From positions 62,001 to 126,000 of the forward strand of contig NZ_AUJE01000005.1 in the NCBI RefSeq assembly GCF_000424065.1: a stretch of DNA of 64,000 nt, written 5' to 3'. A model generated the notes under the pieces. That model saw only the letters and a list, made by a program, of their open reading frames with translations. It was not told the origin of the DNA and ran no database searches. Position 1 is the first letter of the stretch, and every line of letters begins with the position of its first letter. Positions 56,027 to 63,895 of this stretch are shown piece after piece. Origin of the DNA: Selenomonas ruminantium subsp. ruminantium ATCC 12561. Its GTDB lineage: Bacteria > Bacillota > Negativicutes > Selenomonadales > Selenomonadaceae. The position numbers and the translations under genes are program-made.

Positions 56027-57283
56027 ATGGCAAAATCTTATCAGGCGAATGAGCTTAATGGCATCATTAAAATTGACGAGAGTAAATGCAAGGGATGCGA
56101 TACCTGCAAATCCTTTTGTCCGGCTGATGCCATTGAGGGAGCCTACGGGGCAAACCATCGGATTAACGATGCACGCTGTCTGCAGTGCGGGCAGTGCCTG
56201 GTGAATTGCCCCTTTGGTGCAATTGAGGATACGGTTGATGTTGTCGACCAGGTTATCGAAAAATTGCAGGATAAAAATACGACTGTGGTGGCAACGGTGG
56301 CACCGGCGGTTCGCGTGGCCTTGGGGGAAGAATTCGGCATGGAGCCGGGTAAACTCATTACTGAGCAGATGTATGGTGCACTGAAAGCAGCCGGCTTTAA
56401 GATTATGGATGTCAACTTTGCCGCAGATAATACGATTCTGGAGGAAGGCACAGAGCTCATCCATAAAATCCAGAAATACGTGTTGAATCAGCCGGCAGAA
56501 GGAGAACTCGGGCCCTTGCCGCAGTTTACTTCCTGTTGTCCGGCATGGGTTCGCTATATGGAACTGTATCATCCCGATTTGCGTCAGCATCTGTCCTCGG
56601 CCAAATCGCCGATGGGCATGGCTGGCCCCGTAGCTAAGATTTATGGTGCACAGGAAGTTTGGAAGGTTCCGCCGGAACAGATTTACTGTGTCGGCGTTTA
56701 TCCCTGTACGGCCAAAAAGTTGGAGGGTTCGCGGCCGGAGTTCACCGCAGCGGCGGATTACTGGAAGAAACAAGGCCATACGGCAACGTATCAGGATACG
56801 GATGTCGTATTGACCACCCGTGATTTGGCACGCCTGCTGAAGAAACTGGGGATTGATGTCCGCAATGTCACGCCGGCTGAGGAAAAGGATAATCCTTTGG
56901 CTGAGTATACCGGTGCAGGTACGATTTTTGGGGCGACGGGCGGCGTTATGGAAGCAGCCTTGCGCACAGCCTATTTTGTCCTGACGGGCGAGGAATTGGG
57001 CGAACTTCATTATGAGCCGGTTCGCGGGCTTAAAGAAGTCAAGACGGCAGATGTACCGCTCAAGCTCAAGGGTAATGGACAGGAAATCGTGCTGAAGATT
57101 GCGGTTGTGCATGGGACGAAAAATGTCGAGCCGTTATTGGCTGAAGTCAAAGAGGGCCATTCGCCGTATCATTTCATTGAGGTGATGAATTGTCCCGGCG
57201 GTTGTGTGAACGGCGGCGGTCAGCCCATTAATCCGATGGGAACGTCCTGGACGGGCAAGTTTAAGGCAATCTTGCCGTGGTAA
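56027..57283 (+). CDS. [FeFe] hydrogenase large (catalytic) subunit
   Basis: A 418-residue iron-only hydrogenase interconverting H2 with protons and electrons. Two 4Fe-4S ferredoxin motifs come first: Cys 21, 24, 27, 31 and 51, 54, 57, 61. The H-cluster domain follows with L1 FTSCCPAW (Cys 170, 171), L2 VYPCTAKKLE (Cys 227) and L3 EVMNCPGGCVNGGGQP (Cys 389, 393). The normal Met before Pro-Cys in L2 is Tyr 225 here. The chain stops after L3, as in Desulfovibrio-type enzymes where the small subunit is separate. It has no signal peptide and would be carried by the Tat-signal small subunit encoded next. Start ATG 56027 with AGGGAGAG; an in-frame GTG at 56018 is less likely. Maturation genes hydEFG are not in the window. 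Confidence 0.93.
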   Translation: MAKSYQANELNGIIKIDESKCKGCDTCKSFCPADAIEGAYGANHRINDARCLQCGQCLVNCPFGAIEDTVDVVDQVIEKLQDKNTTVVATVAPAVRVALGEEFGMEPGKLITEQMYGALKAAGFKIMDVNFAADNTILEEGTELIHKIQKYVLNQPAEGELGPLPQFTSCCPAWVRYMELYHPDLRQHLSSAKSPMGMAGPVAKIYGAQEVWKVPPEQIYCVGVYPCTAKKLEGSRPEFTAAADYWKKQGHTATYQDTDVVLTTRDLARLLKKLGIDVRNVTPAEEKDNPLAEYTGAGTIFGATGGVMEAALRTAYFVLTGEELGELHYEPVRGLKEVKTADVPLKLKGNGQEIVLKIAVVHGTKNVEPLLAEVKEGHSPYHFIEVMNCPGGCVNGGGQPINPMGTSWTGKFKAILPW

Positions 57284-57295
57284 TGGAGGTGCGCC

Positions 57296-57601
57296 ATGAA
57301 TTATTCGTATAAAGAAAAAGAAGTCAAAATCAACCGCCGTGAATTTCTGGGCTTTGCCGGTGTTATTGCTGCCGTCCTTTGGACTGGTGCTTACACGGTG
57401 ACGGATTTGATTGTTGACCGGACGAAATACATCAAGATGCGTACAGCTGGCCTGTATCAGGATGATGAAAAGCAGGCAAAACGGCAGAGCCATAATAACC
57501 AAAGCCTGCTCAATATGTACAAAAAGATGAATTTCCAGCCGCTTAGTCCGCTGGCCGAAGAATTATTCCATACGCATTATGTAGACCGCAGTGTTCTGTA
57601 A
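57296..57601 (+). CDS. [FeFe] hydrogenase small subunit with Tat signal
   Basis: A 101-residue small subunit. A twin-arginine motif NRREFLG (residues 13-19) and a hydrophobic segment (about 20-36) form a Tat signal that would export the folded heterodimer. The rest matches the Fe_hyd_SSU family pattern: IKMRTAGLYQDDEKQAKRQS, then SLLNMYKKM and a final FHTHYVDRS. It has no Cys, as expected. GGAGG precedes the ATG, and the gene lies 12 bases after the large subunit and 16 before the cytochrome b gene. Confidence 0.9.
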   Translation: MNYSYKEKEVKINRREFLGFAGVIAAVLWTGAYTVTDLIVDRTKYIKMRTAGLYQDDEKQAKRQSHNNQSLLNMYKKMNFQPLSPLAEELFHTHYVDRSVL

Positions 57602-57617
57602 GAAAGGTGGGATTACG

Positions 57618-58283
57618 GTGGATAACAATTTCAAGGGAAATGAGCGGATTTTGCATCATAGCCTGCCGGTTCGCCTGTTTCACTGGTGTCTGGTCTTAGG
57701 ATTCCTGCCTGCTGGCTTTACCGGTGTTATTTTGTTCTTTCGCCCGTTTGGCGAAGCGGGCATGCATCTTGCCATGCAGGTTCATATTGTGGGTGCCTGG
57801 ATACTCATGATTGCCTGCACTTTGTTCTTCTTTTTGTGTCCCGGGCGTGTGGTGGCTTTCTGGCGGGAGGCTTTTCACTGGACGAAACAGGATATTGAAT
57901 GGATGAAGGTCGGCGGCGGCTATCCGCAGAAGATGATTTTCCTGCATGAAATCGAAGTACCGCCCATGGGCAAAATCAACTCCGGTCAGAAAATGATGGG
58001 CATAATGGTGTTTTTCGGAACGCTGCTGATTATGCTGACGGGGGCTGTTCTTTACTTTGCCTTGCCGCTGGTTCCCAAAGAGATTGCCTACTATGCAGAC
58101 CTTATTCATCTGGTAGTGGGCATGGGCTTGTTCCTGTGTGTTTGCGGCGGCCATATTCCTTTGGGCATTTATAACTGGCCGGAATTTCGCAGTATGTTTG
58201 GTGATGGTACCCTTAATGCCCAACATGCAGCCCATCATCATCCGTTGTGGACGAAACACGAGATTGAAAAAGTTAAGGATTGA
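57618..58283 (+). CDS. Cytochrome b membrane anchor (formate dehydrogenase gamma/HydC-like)
   Basis: A 221-residue integral membrane protein with about four hydrophobic helices and His residues suited to haem b ligation (HHSLPVRLFHW, MQVHIVGAW, YADLIHLVVG, CGGHIPLG). It is of the FdnI/cytochrome b561 type used to pass electrons between periplasmic oxidoreductases and the quinone pool. The GTG at 57618 has AAAGGTGGG upstream; an ATG further upstream (57591) overlaps the small-subunit gene and lacks a site. With the two preceding genes it makes a quinone-linked uptake hydrogenase, plausible as electron donor for fumarate respiration. Confidence 0.85.
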   Translation: MDNNFKGNERILHHSLPVRLFHWCLVLGFLPAGFTGVILFFRPFGEAGMHLAMQVHIVGAWILMIACTLFFFLCPGRVVAFWREAFHWTKQDIEWMKVGGGYPQKMIFLHEIEVPPMGKINSGQKMMGIMVFFGTLLIMLTGAVLYFALPLVPKEIAYYADLIHLVVGMGLFLCVCGGHIPLGIYNWPEFRSMFGDGTLNAQHAAHHHPLWTKHEIEKVKD

Positions 58284-58298
58284 TTGTTGAAATACAAT

Positions 58299-58333
58299 AA
58301 GACGCTGCGCATCATGCACAGCGTCTTAATTTT
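58299..58333 (+). terminator. Intrinsic terminator after the hydrogenase genes
   Basis: AAGACGCTG (58299-58307) pairs with CAGCGTCTT (58319-58327), followed by TAATTTTATT. Confidence 0.85.
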
Positions 58334-58491
58334 ATTGCAGTGACAAACGGGATGTTATACTGCAAAGGTGCATTTCTCCGTGAAATCAGTTCGAGCCGCT
58401 AAAATCCGGGGAAACACATATTGCTTTATGCTTATTATAGGAAAAATAATTGTTGCTTCGCAAGCTCCCTAGGGGGATATTTCCTATTTTG

Positions 58492-58500
58492 TGTTATAAT
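58492..58500 (+). promoter_or_regulatory. Extended -10 promoter of the radical SAM gene
   Basis: TGTTATAAT contains the extended TG and a perfect TATAAT (58495-58500). No good -35 box is seen at 17-18 bases. The predicted start of transcription near 58507 favours ATG 58531 or 58534 over ATG 58516. Confidence 0.6.
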
Positions 58501-58530
58501 AAGCAAAGAATTTCTATGAATTTGGTGAGA

Positions 58531-59484
58531 ATGATGTTGGATATTACGAATTGTAACCTTTGTCCGCGGCGCTGCGGCGTTAACCGCACGCAGCGGGCGG
58601 GCTTTTGCGGTGCAAAGGATTTGGTGCGCATTGCCTTGGTGTCTTTGCATCAATGGGAGGAACCCTGTCTGGTCGGTGAGCGGGGAGCAGGAACGGTGTT
58701 TTTCTCTTACTGCAATCTGCGCTGCGTCTATTGTCAGAACCATGAAATCAGTCATGGCGGCAAAGGCATGGAAGTCAGCACGGAACGGCTCGCAGAGATT
58801 TTTCTTGAACAGCAGGCGCGGGGGGCGGCTACGCTTGACCTCGTGACCCCGACGCATTATGTGCCGCAGATTATTGCCGCGCTGGATATGGCTAAAGGGC
58901 GGGGCTTTAGCCTGCCTGTGGTCTATAATTCGAGTGGTTATGAAACAGTTGAAACGATTGAAGCACTGCGGGACTACGTGGATATTTTCCTGCCGGATTT
59001 GAAATATATGGGCGCAGAGAGTGGCGGGGAGTATTCTGCCGCGGCAGATTATTTTTCCCATGCCAGTGCGGCTATAAAAAAGATGGTAGAACTGGTCGGG
59101 CCGGTGCAGTTTGCAGATAACGGGCAGATGAAAAAAGGCGTCTTGGTGCGCCATATGGTCTTGCCGGGACATCGCCATGAGAGCATGGACCTTATGAAAT
59201 GGCTATGGGAAAACTTTGGCCGGACGATTCAGGTGAGTTTGATGAATCAGTATACGCCGATGTATAAAGCCGCTGAGCATAAGAAAATCAACCGCCGCCT
59301 GACGACGTTTGAATATGAGTCCGTGGTGGATTATGTGCTGGATTTGGGTATGGAAAATGTCTATGTGCAGGAGCGGCGCAGTGCGTCGGAAGAATATGTG
59401 CCGGATTTCAATGGAGCAGGCGTTTCGCAACAAGAAAACAGTTTCATGATAAGTACTAGGAAAATCGGTGGAAAAACGCTATAA
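58531..59484 (+). CDS. Radical SAM protein, PflA-like (COG1313 type)
   Basis: About 317 residues. An N-terminal Cys-rich segment (CNLCPRRCGVNR...GFCGA) is followed by the radical SAM cluster motif SYCNLRCVYCQN (CxxxCxxC), whose three Cys bind the 4Fe-4S cluster that cleaves S-adenosylmethionine. Downstream DIFLPDLKYM and VLVRHMVLPGH fit the PflA-related group with unknown substrate. Start choice: ATG 58531 or 58534 with GGTGAG; ATG 58516 is nearly leaderless. It follows the hydrogenase operon but has its own promoter and a terminator between, so a link to hydrogenase maturation is not shown. Confidence 0.85.
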   Translation: MMLDITNCNLCPRRCGVNRTQRAGFCGAKDLVRIALVSLHQWEEPCLVGERGAGTVFFSYCNLRCVYCQNHEISHGGKGMEVSTERLAEIFLEQQARGAATLDLVTPTHYVPQIIAALDMAKGRGFSLPVVYNSSGYETVETIEALRDYVDIFLPDLKYMGAESGGEYSAAADYFSHASAAIKKMVELVGPVQFADNGQMKKGVLVRHMVLPGHRHESMDLMKWLWENFGRTIQVSLMNQYTPMYKAAEHKKINRRLTTFEYESVVDYVLDLGMENVYVQERRSASEEYVPDFNGAGVSQQENSFMISTRKIGGKTL

Positions 59485-59504
59485 TAAGAAAGGTATTTCC
59501 GTCA

Positions 59505-59661
59505 GGAACTGTTCATAAATAAATTTTAGATTTGACTTGTCTAAATTTCCATCTACGTCGTTGTCGTCAGTCGCCATAGCCACCGCTATGACTCATTCCT
59601 CCGCCTAGTATATGAAAATTTATCCTGCGTCCTATCTTAAAATTTATTTATTGCCAGTTCC
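59505..59661. repeat. 157-bp imperfect palindrome (MITE-like)
   Basis: The 24-base ends 59505-59528 and 59638-59661 are inverted copies with 21 of 24 bases matching (GGAACTG then ATAAATAAATTTTA, three mismatches between). Inside, further partial inverted pairs occur (TAAATTTCCAT near 59541 with ATGAAAATTTA near 59612). The element fills the gap before the hexokinase gene and holds no reading frame of note. It resembles a non-autonomous transposable element; copies elsewhere would confirm it. Confidence 0.65.
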
Positions 59662-59689
59662 TTAGAAAAATGTTAAAGGGGAATAGAAA

Positions 59690-60967
59690 ATGGCTTTTAA
59701 TCAGGAACATTTTGCACAGCTTATTGATGAATTCACGGTGAACAGCGAGCAGCTCAGGGAGATTGCCGCTGATTTCCGTTATGACCTGCGTTTGGGGCTT
59801 AAAAATCCGGACGAATCTTCTTTGCGTATGCTCAAATCTTATCTGGGCCTGCCCTCCGGCAAGGAGACCGGCGAATATCTGGCACTGGACTTCGGCGGCA
59901 CGAACCTGCGTGTTTTGCGGATTAAGCTCATGGGGGAAGGCAAGTTCGAAGTGCTCAAAAAGGTGGCTAAGCCGCTGAAGGTGGAAGGCGTATACGATTT
60001 CATCGGCGCAGATTCCACGGCTGAGGAAATGTTTGACTTCATCGCTGAACTCGTAGATGAAGCCATTGACGGCGACCATGAGAAAAAGTATCTCTTGGGT
60101 CACACCTTCTCGTTCCCCTCGGAACAGACGAATCTTTACAATGCCAAACTCATCATCTGGACGAAGGAATTTGCTACGCCGGGCGTTGAGGGCAAGGTAG
60201 TCAATGACCTGTTGAAAGAAGCTCTGCACCGTCAGGGCATTGATAATGTTGAACCGACGGCGGTCATCAACGATACGGTAGCGGTTCTCTTGGCTGCTGC
60301 CTACAAACAGCCGGATATCTACATTGGCTCCATCTATGCTACGGGCCACAATACCTGCTACCTCGAACCCTATGCCGAAAGCGGCGATGCGCCGATGATT
60401 CTCAATCTGGAATCCGGCGGCTTCATGAAGCTCGTGCCGAGCCGTTTGGATATCGAATACGATGAAGCATCCGAAAAGCCGGGCGAACAGCGTCTCGAAA
60501 AGATGGTTTCCGGCCGTTACATGGGCGAACTTTTCGGTATGGCTATGGCTGAACTCTTAGAAGAAAAGGGCAAGAACTACGGCTTTACCAGCATTGATAT
60601 GAGCAATATCATCAATGAAGCCGATAAGGTTGCCGAAATCGTCAAGGCCAAGACGGGCCATGATATTGCGGCTGAAGATGTGGAAAAGGTGCAGAAACTG
60701 GCCAGCACGCTCGTTATCCGTTCCGCCCGCCTCGTGACGGCCTCTTTTGTGGGCATTATCTGGCAGCAGGCCGGCAGCGGCAAGGCACAGAAACAGCACA
60801 TTGCCATTGACGGCTCGGTTTACGAAAAAATGCCGCTGGCCAAAGAAAACATCATGCGCGCTCTGTCCGAACTTCTTGGTGAGGAAGCCGCAGTTATTGA
60901 TACGGTACTGGAAAACGGCGGCAGCGGTCTGGGCGCAGCGATTGCCGCAGCCATGTCCCAAAAGTAA
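59690..60967 (+). CDS. Eukaryote-type hexokinase
   Basis: A 425-residue sugar kinase of the hexokinase 1/2 family, converting glucose and related hexoses plus ATP to the 6-phosphate. ALDFGGTNLRVL (about 65-76) is the phosphate-1 motif, LGHTFSFPSEQ the sugar-binding segment, and INDTVAVLLAAAY (catalytic Asp near 194) follows. GGFMKL and the C-terminal GGSGLGAAIAAAM complete the fold. The ROK-type Cys cluster is absent. Length is slightly below yeast enzymes (about 485). AAAGGGG precedes the ATG. This family is patchy in bacteria but known in Firmicutes. Confidence 0.92.
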   Translation: MAFNQEHFAQLIDEFTVNSEQLREIAADFRYDLRLGLKNPDESSLRMLKSYLGLPSGKETGEYLALDFGGTNLRVLRIKLMGEGKFEVLKKVAKPLKVEGVYDFIGADSTAEEMFDFIAELVDEAIDGDHEKKYLLGHTFSFPSEQTNLYNAKLIIWTKEFATPGVEGKVVNDLLKEALHRQGIDNVEPTAVINDTVAVLLAAAYKQPDIYIGSIYATGHNTCYLEPYAESGDAPMILNLESGGFMKLVPSRLDIEYDEASEKPGEQRLEKMVSGRYMGELFGMAMAELLEEKGKNYGFTSIDMSNIINEADKVAEIVKAKTGHDIAAEDVEKVQKLASTLVIRSARLVTASFVGIIWQQAGSGKAQKQHIAIDGSVYEKMPLAKENIMRALSELLGEEAAVIDTVLENGGSGLGAAIAAAMSQK

Positions 60968-61007
60968 GACCATAGGTGCGCCTATTCATTGAAGGAGCGT
61001 TTTTCCC

Positions 61008-62381
61008 ATGCATCAGGAACAAGCATTAAATATGAATCTCTCGCAGCATCTGGCGATGACCATGAAGCTGCAGCAGGCCATTCAGATTCTGCAGCTGTCG
61101 GCGCAGGATTTGAAGGCTGAGATAGAAAAGGAATACTTGGAAAATCCCGCTCTGGAGATGGAATACGGCGATGGCGCCGATACGCGGCAGATGGAGAACC
61201 TGCGGGCGGAGAATATTTCGGCTTTAGCCGAGTACCTCGAAGGGGACGGCAATAGCTCTAATGGCGGTTTTAGCGACGCCAGTTCCCGCGAACATGTTTT
61301 TGAATCGGCTACGCCGGTCAGTACAACCTTGGAGCGGGAGTTATTGGAACAGGCTGAATTTGCCTTTCAAGCGGAAGAAGATTTGGCCGTTGCGACCTTC
61401 ATCATCGGCTCGATTGACGATTGGGGCTATCTGACCCTGCCGTTAAAGGAAATCGCCGCCACTATGCAGGTGACGGCGGACAAGGCAGAACGTGTTTTGA
61501 GCGTCATACAGACCTTTGAGCCGTTGGGCGTTGGTGCCCGCGATTTAGCAGAGTGTTTGCGGATTCAGGCCAAGGCCTTGGGCATTTATGAGGGGCTGGT
61601 GGCTGCCGTTATCGACAAGCATTTGCCGGAGGTAGCTGATGCCCGCATTAAGGAGATTGCTGCGGCGGAAAACTGCAAGCCTGCCGATGTGCAGGTGGCC
61701 GTGGATATCGTCCGCAAGCTCGACCCCAAGCCCGGCAGTGCCTATGGCGGGGAGGCGGCCAGCTATATCACGCCCGATGTGGTGGTGACGAAGACTGCGA
61801 ACGGCTATCAGGTGAACCTCAACGATACCTATATTCCACAACTCAAAATATCCTCCATCTACAAAAATGCCGAGGAATACGACAAGGACACGCAAACGTA
61901 CATCAACAAAAGGCTGAGTGCCGCGTCCTGGCTCATTAACAGCATTGAACAGCGCCGCAGCACCATCAAGAAAGTGGTGGAAGAAATCGTGCGCGTGCAG
62001 CAGGACTTTTTGGAACAGGGCATGAAAAAACTCCACCCCCTGACCATGCAGGAGGTGGCTGATGCCATCGGTGTCCACGAGTCCACAGTCAGCCGTGCGG
62101 TGGCCAATAAATATGCCGAACTGCCGGGGGGGATTATCGCCTTGCGCAAGTTCTTTACGGCGAATCTGGCCAAGAGCGGCGATGGCGAGGATTTCATTGC
62201 CAGCCAGGCCAAGGCGGTCATCAAGGAGCTTATTGAGGGCGAAAATCCGCAAAAGCCCCTGAGTGACCAAAAGCTTTGTGAACTCTTAAAAACAAGAAAG
62301 ATGGATATTTCCCGCCGCACGGTCATGAAATACCGCGAGGCTTTGGGCTATCCATCTTCGGTAAAGCGCAAGCGCTATTAA
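61008..62381 (+). CDS. rpoN: RNA polymerase sigma-54 factor
   Basis: Sigma-54 directs polymerase to -24/-12 promoters that need an AAA+ activator. The 457-residue protein has the Gln-rich region I (about 1-50; LAMTMKLQQAIQILQLSAQDL), an acidic linker, a core-binding domain, the helix-turn-helix MTMQEVADAIGVHESTVSRA and the C-terminal RpoN box SRRTVMKYREALG. GGAGCG precedes the ATG. No sigma-54 activator gene lies in the window. It converges with the AraC gene with only four bases between stops. Confidence 0.96.
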   Translation: MHQEQALNMNLSQHLAMTMKLQQAIQILQLSAQDLKAEIEKEYLENPALEMEYGDGADTRQMENLRAENISALAEYLEGDGNSSNGGFSDASSREHVFESATPVSTTLERELLEQAEFAFQAEEDLAVATFIIGSIDDWGYLTLPLKEIAATMQVTADKAERVLSVIQTFEPLGVGARDLAECLRIQAKALGIYEGLVAAVIDKHLPEVADARIKEIAAAENCKPADVQVAVDIVRKLDPKPGSAYGGEAASYITPDVVVTKTANGYQVNLNDTYIPQLKISSIYKNAEEYDKDTQTYINKRLSAASWLINSIEQRRSTIKKVVEEIVRVQQDFLEQGMKKLHPLTMQEVADAIGVHESTVSRAVANKYAELPGGIIALRKFFTANLAKSGDGEDFIASQAKAVIKELIEGENPQKPLSDQKLCELLKTRKMDISRRTVMKYREALGYPSSVKRKRY

Positions 62382-62385
62382 GCTG

Positions 62386-63234
62386 TTATTTCTTCCGGTA
62401 GTCGCGGGGCGTGCATTTGAATCGCTCCTTGAAGGCGCGGGAGAAGGTGGAGTAGTCGGAAAAGCCGACTTCCTCACAGATATTGGTGATGGACATATCC
62501 GTTTTGAGCAGGTCGCGGGCTAAAAGCAGGCGTTTGCTGCGGATATATTGGTGAATGCCGTAGCCGGTATCGGCCTTGAACTTGCGCATAAGGTAGAACT
62601 TGCTGATATAGGCTTTAGCCGCCAGGTCATCAATGGCGAGATCTTCGGCCAGATGGGCGTTGATATAAGTGATGATTTCCTGGATTTTGGGGTCATAGCT
62701 CGTGCTGACCAAGCCGGAAAGTTCATGTTCATGGAGTGAGCGATTCAGCAGAATCATAAATTCAATAAAGGTGATTTCCGTAAGCAGTCCGTTGGCAAAT
62801 CCTTGCCCACGGGCTGTTTTTTCGAGTTTGTCCATATGAAAGAGCAGGTCATGGCTCGTGCCGGGCGGCTGGTGCATGACGCTGCTGTTTTCGCGGGCAT
62901 AGGCAAAGCACTGAGAGAGGTCGGCATGCTCACTATCCTGTTCCTGCCAGCGGTGCAGAAAATCCGGTGCCACATAGATGACAATGCGCTCGTAGTCCTT
63001 GCTTTCATCGGTGAAGATGGGGCAGTGAATCTCGCCTGCGGTCACGAAGACAATGTCCCGCGGCGCCAGATGATAGGTTTTGCCTTCGATGACATAATCC
63101 ACGGCACCGTCCAGAAACATAATGATTTTATGAAAATCGTGATAGTGAAAGGGAATGGGCTTTAAGGCCGCGTCCTTTAGGCGGAACACGCGAAAATCGC
63201 TGATGAGATAGCCCTTTTTCTCATAATCGCTCAT
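62386..63234 (-). CDS. AraC-family transcriptional regulator
   Basis: A 282-residue regulator. An N-terminal cupin-like sensor (about 1-140) has FHYHDFHKIIMFLDGAVDYV and HLAPRDIVFVTAGEIHCPIF. The C-terminal double helix-turn-helix (about 185-280) has IDDLAAKAYISKFYLMRKFK and ICEEVGFSDYSTFSRAFKER. Such proteins usually sense sugars or similar small molecules. An inverted repeat in the divergent region with the next plus-strand gene is a candidate binding site. The effector is unknown. Confidence 0.93.
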   Translation of the reverse strand: MSDYEKKGYLISDFRVFRLKDAALKPIPFHYHDFHKIIMFLDGAVDYVIEGKTYHLAPRDIVFVTAGEIHCPIFTDESKDYERIVIYVAPDFLHRWQEQDSEHADLSQCFAYARENSSVMHQPPGTSHDLLFHMDKLEKTARGQGFANGLLTEITFIEFMILLNRSLHEHELSGLVSTSYDPKIQEIITYINAHLAEDLAIDDLAAKAYISKFYLMRKFKADTGYGIHQYIRSKRLLLARDLLKTDMSITNICEEVGFSDYSTFSRAFKERFKCTPRDYRKK

Positions 63235-63269
63235 CGAATCACCTCATGGCTGTAATTTATTCTAGTATA

Positions 63270-63334
63270 GTACATTATTTGCAATATTGAAAGCATAATT
63301 TCATCTTTTATTGCAAATATGTACTTGCTATAAT
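63270..63334. promoter_or_regulatory. Inverted repeat and extended -10 promoter between the AraC gene and the DapF-like gene
   Basis: GTACATTATTTGCAATA (63270-63286) is an inverted copy of TATTGCAAATATGTAC (63309-63324) apart from one extra T. An extended -10 TGCTATAAT (63326-63334) follows on the plus strand; the right arm covers its -35 region. The layout suits a regulator binding in the divergent intergenic space. Confidence 0.6.
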
Positions 63335-63383
63335 ATGGACAGTGAAAAAAACGAGACGGAAGTCAGAAAGGCCGGTGAGCAGG

Positions 63384-63710
63384 ATGTTGTTAGTTCGTTT
63401 GTATCGTGTGGAGGATAGGGAAGTCATGGTTATGGATGGTACGCAGGGCTTCATGCCGGAGACGGGCGCTGTCCGCTTGCTGGCCAGCCGTGAATTGGGC
63501 GTGGGTGCTGACCGCGTACTGGTTTACTGCGGCAAGCAGTATCAACAGGGCTTTCGTGCCTTTGCCGCCGATGGCCGTGAAAATGAGCTTACGGCAGCCG
63601 ACGTCCTGCTCCTTTCCCGTCAGCAGGCCGATATCGAAGTGCGCCTGACGGATTATTTCGTGGGCCGTATGCGCCAGGCAGATGCGGAAAAACTGGCGGC
63701 AGCCTGCTAA
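63384..63710 (+). CDS. Short DapF-like protein lacking the catalytic Cys
   Basis: A 108-residue protein. RELGVGADRVLVY (36-48) and FRAFAADGRENELT (57-70) read like the N-terminal half of diaminopimelate epimerase (the family's RxxGIGADG and F-N-A-D-G-S-E-x-E-x-C-G-N motifs). The Cys-Gly-Asn that should follow is replaced by TAADVL, and the second half of the enzyme (about 160 residues) is missing. Epimerase activity is therefore not expected; a binding, regulatory or decaying paralogue is possible. The start ATG 63384 gives this motif set; the frame opens at GTG 63342. The similarity is my reading of motifs only. Confidence 0.55.
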   Translation: MLLVRLYRVEDREVMVMDGTQGFMPETGAVRLLASRELGVGADRVLVYCGKQYQQGFRAFAADGRENELTAADVLLLSRQQADIEVRLTDYFVGRMRQADAEKLAAAC

Positions 63711-63745
63711 AAAGGAAATAGAATCCCAAATAACAGAGAAAAATA

Positions 63746-63809
63746 AAATCCGATAAAAGCCTATATTACGATAAAAATAGTTTATATAGGTTTTTATCGG
63801 ATTTTGTCG
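63746..63809. terminator. Bidirectional terminator-type palindrome
   Basis: Bases 63746-63767 (starting AAAATCCGATAAAAGCC) form an inverted repeat of 22 bases with 63784-63805 (ending TATCGGATTTT), one mismatch, with A and T runs at both ends. Confidence 0.85.
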
Positions 63810-63851
63810 TATTCATTAGAAATAGAGATACAATCCGTCCATAGGTTTATT

Positions 63852-63876
63852 GTTGCAATCTGGGGAATATTGCAAC
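63852..63876. promoter_or_regulatory. Operator-like inverted repeat before the last gene
   Basis: GTTGCAAT (63852-63859) and ATTGCAAC (63869-63876) are perfect inverted copies with a 9-base spacer, 19 bases before the start codon. The TTGCAAT half-site also occurs in the 63270-63324 repeat. Confidence 0.5.
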
Positions 63877-63895
63877 CGGTAAAGGAGGAATTTTT

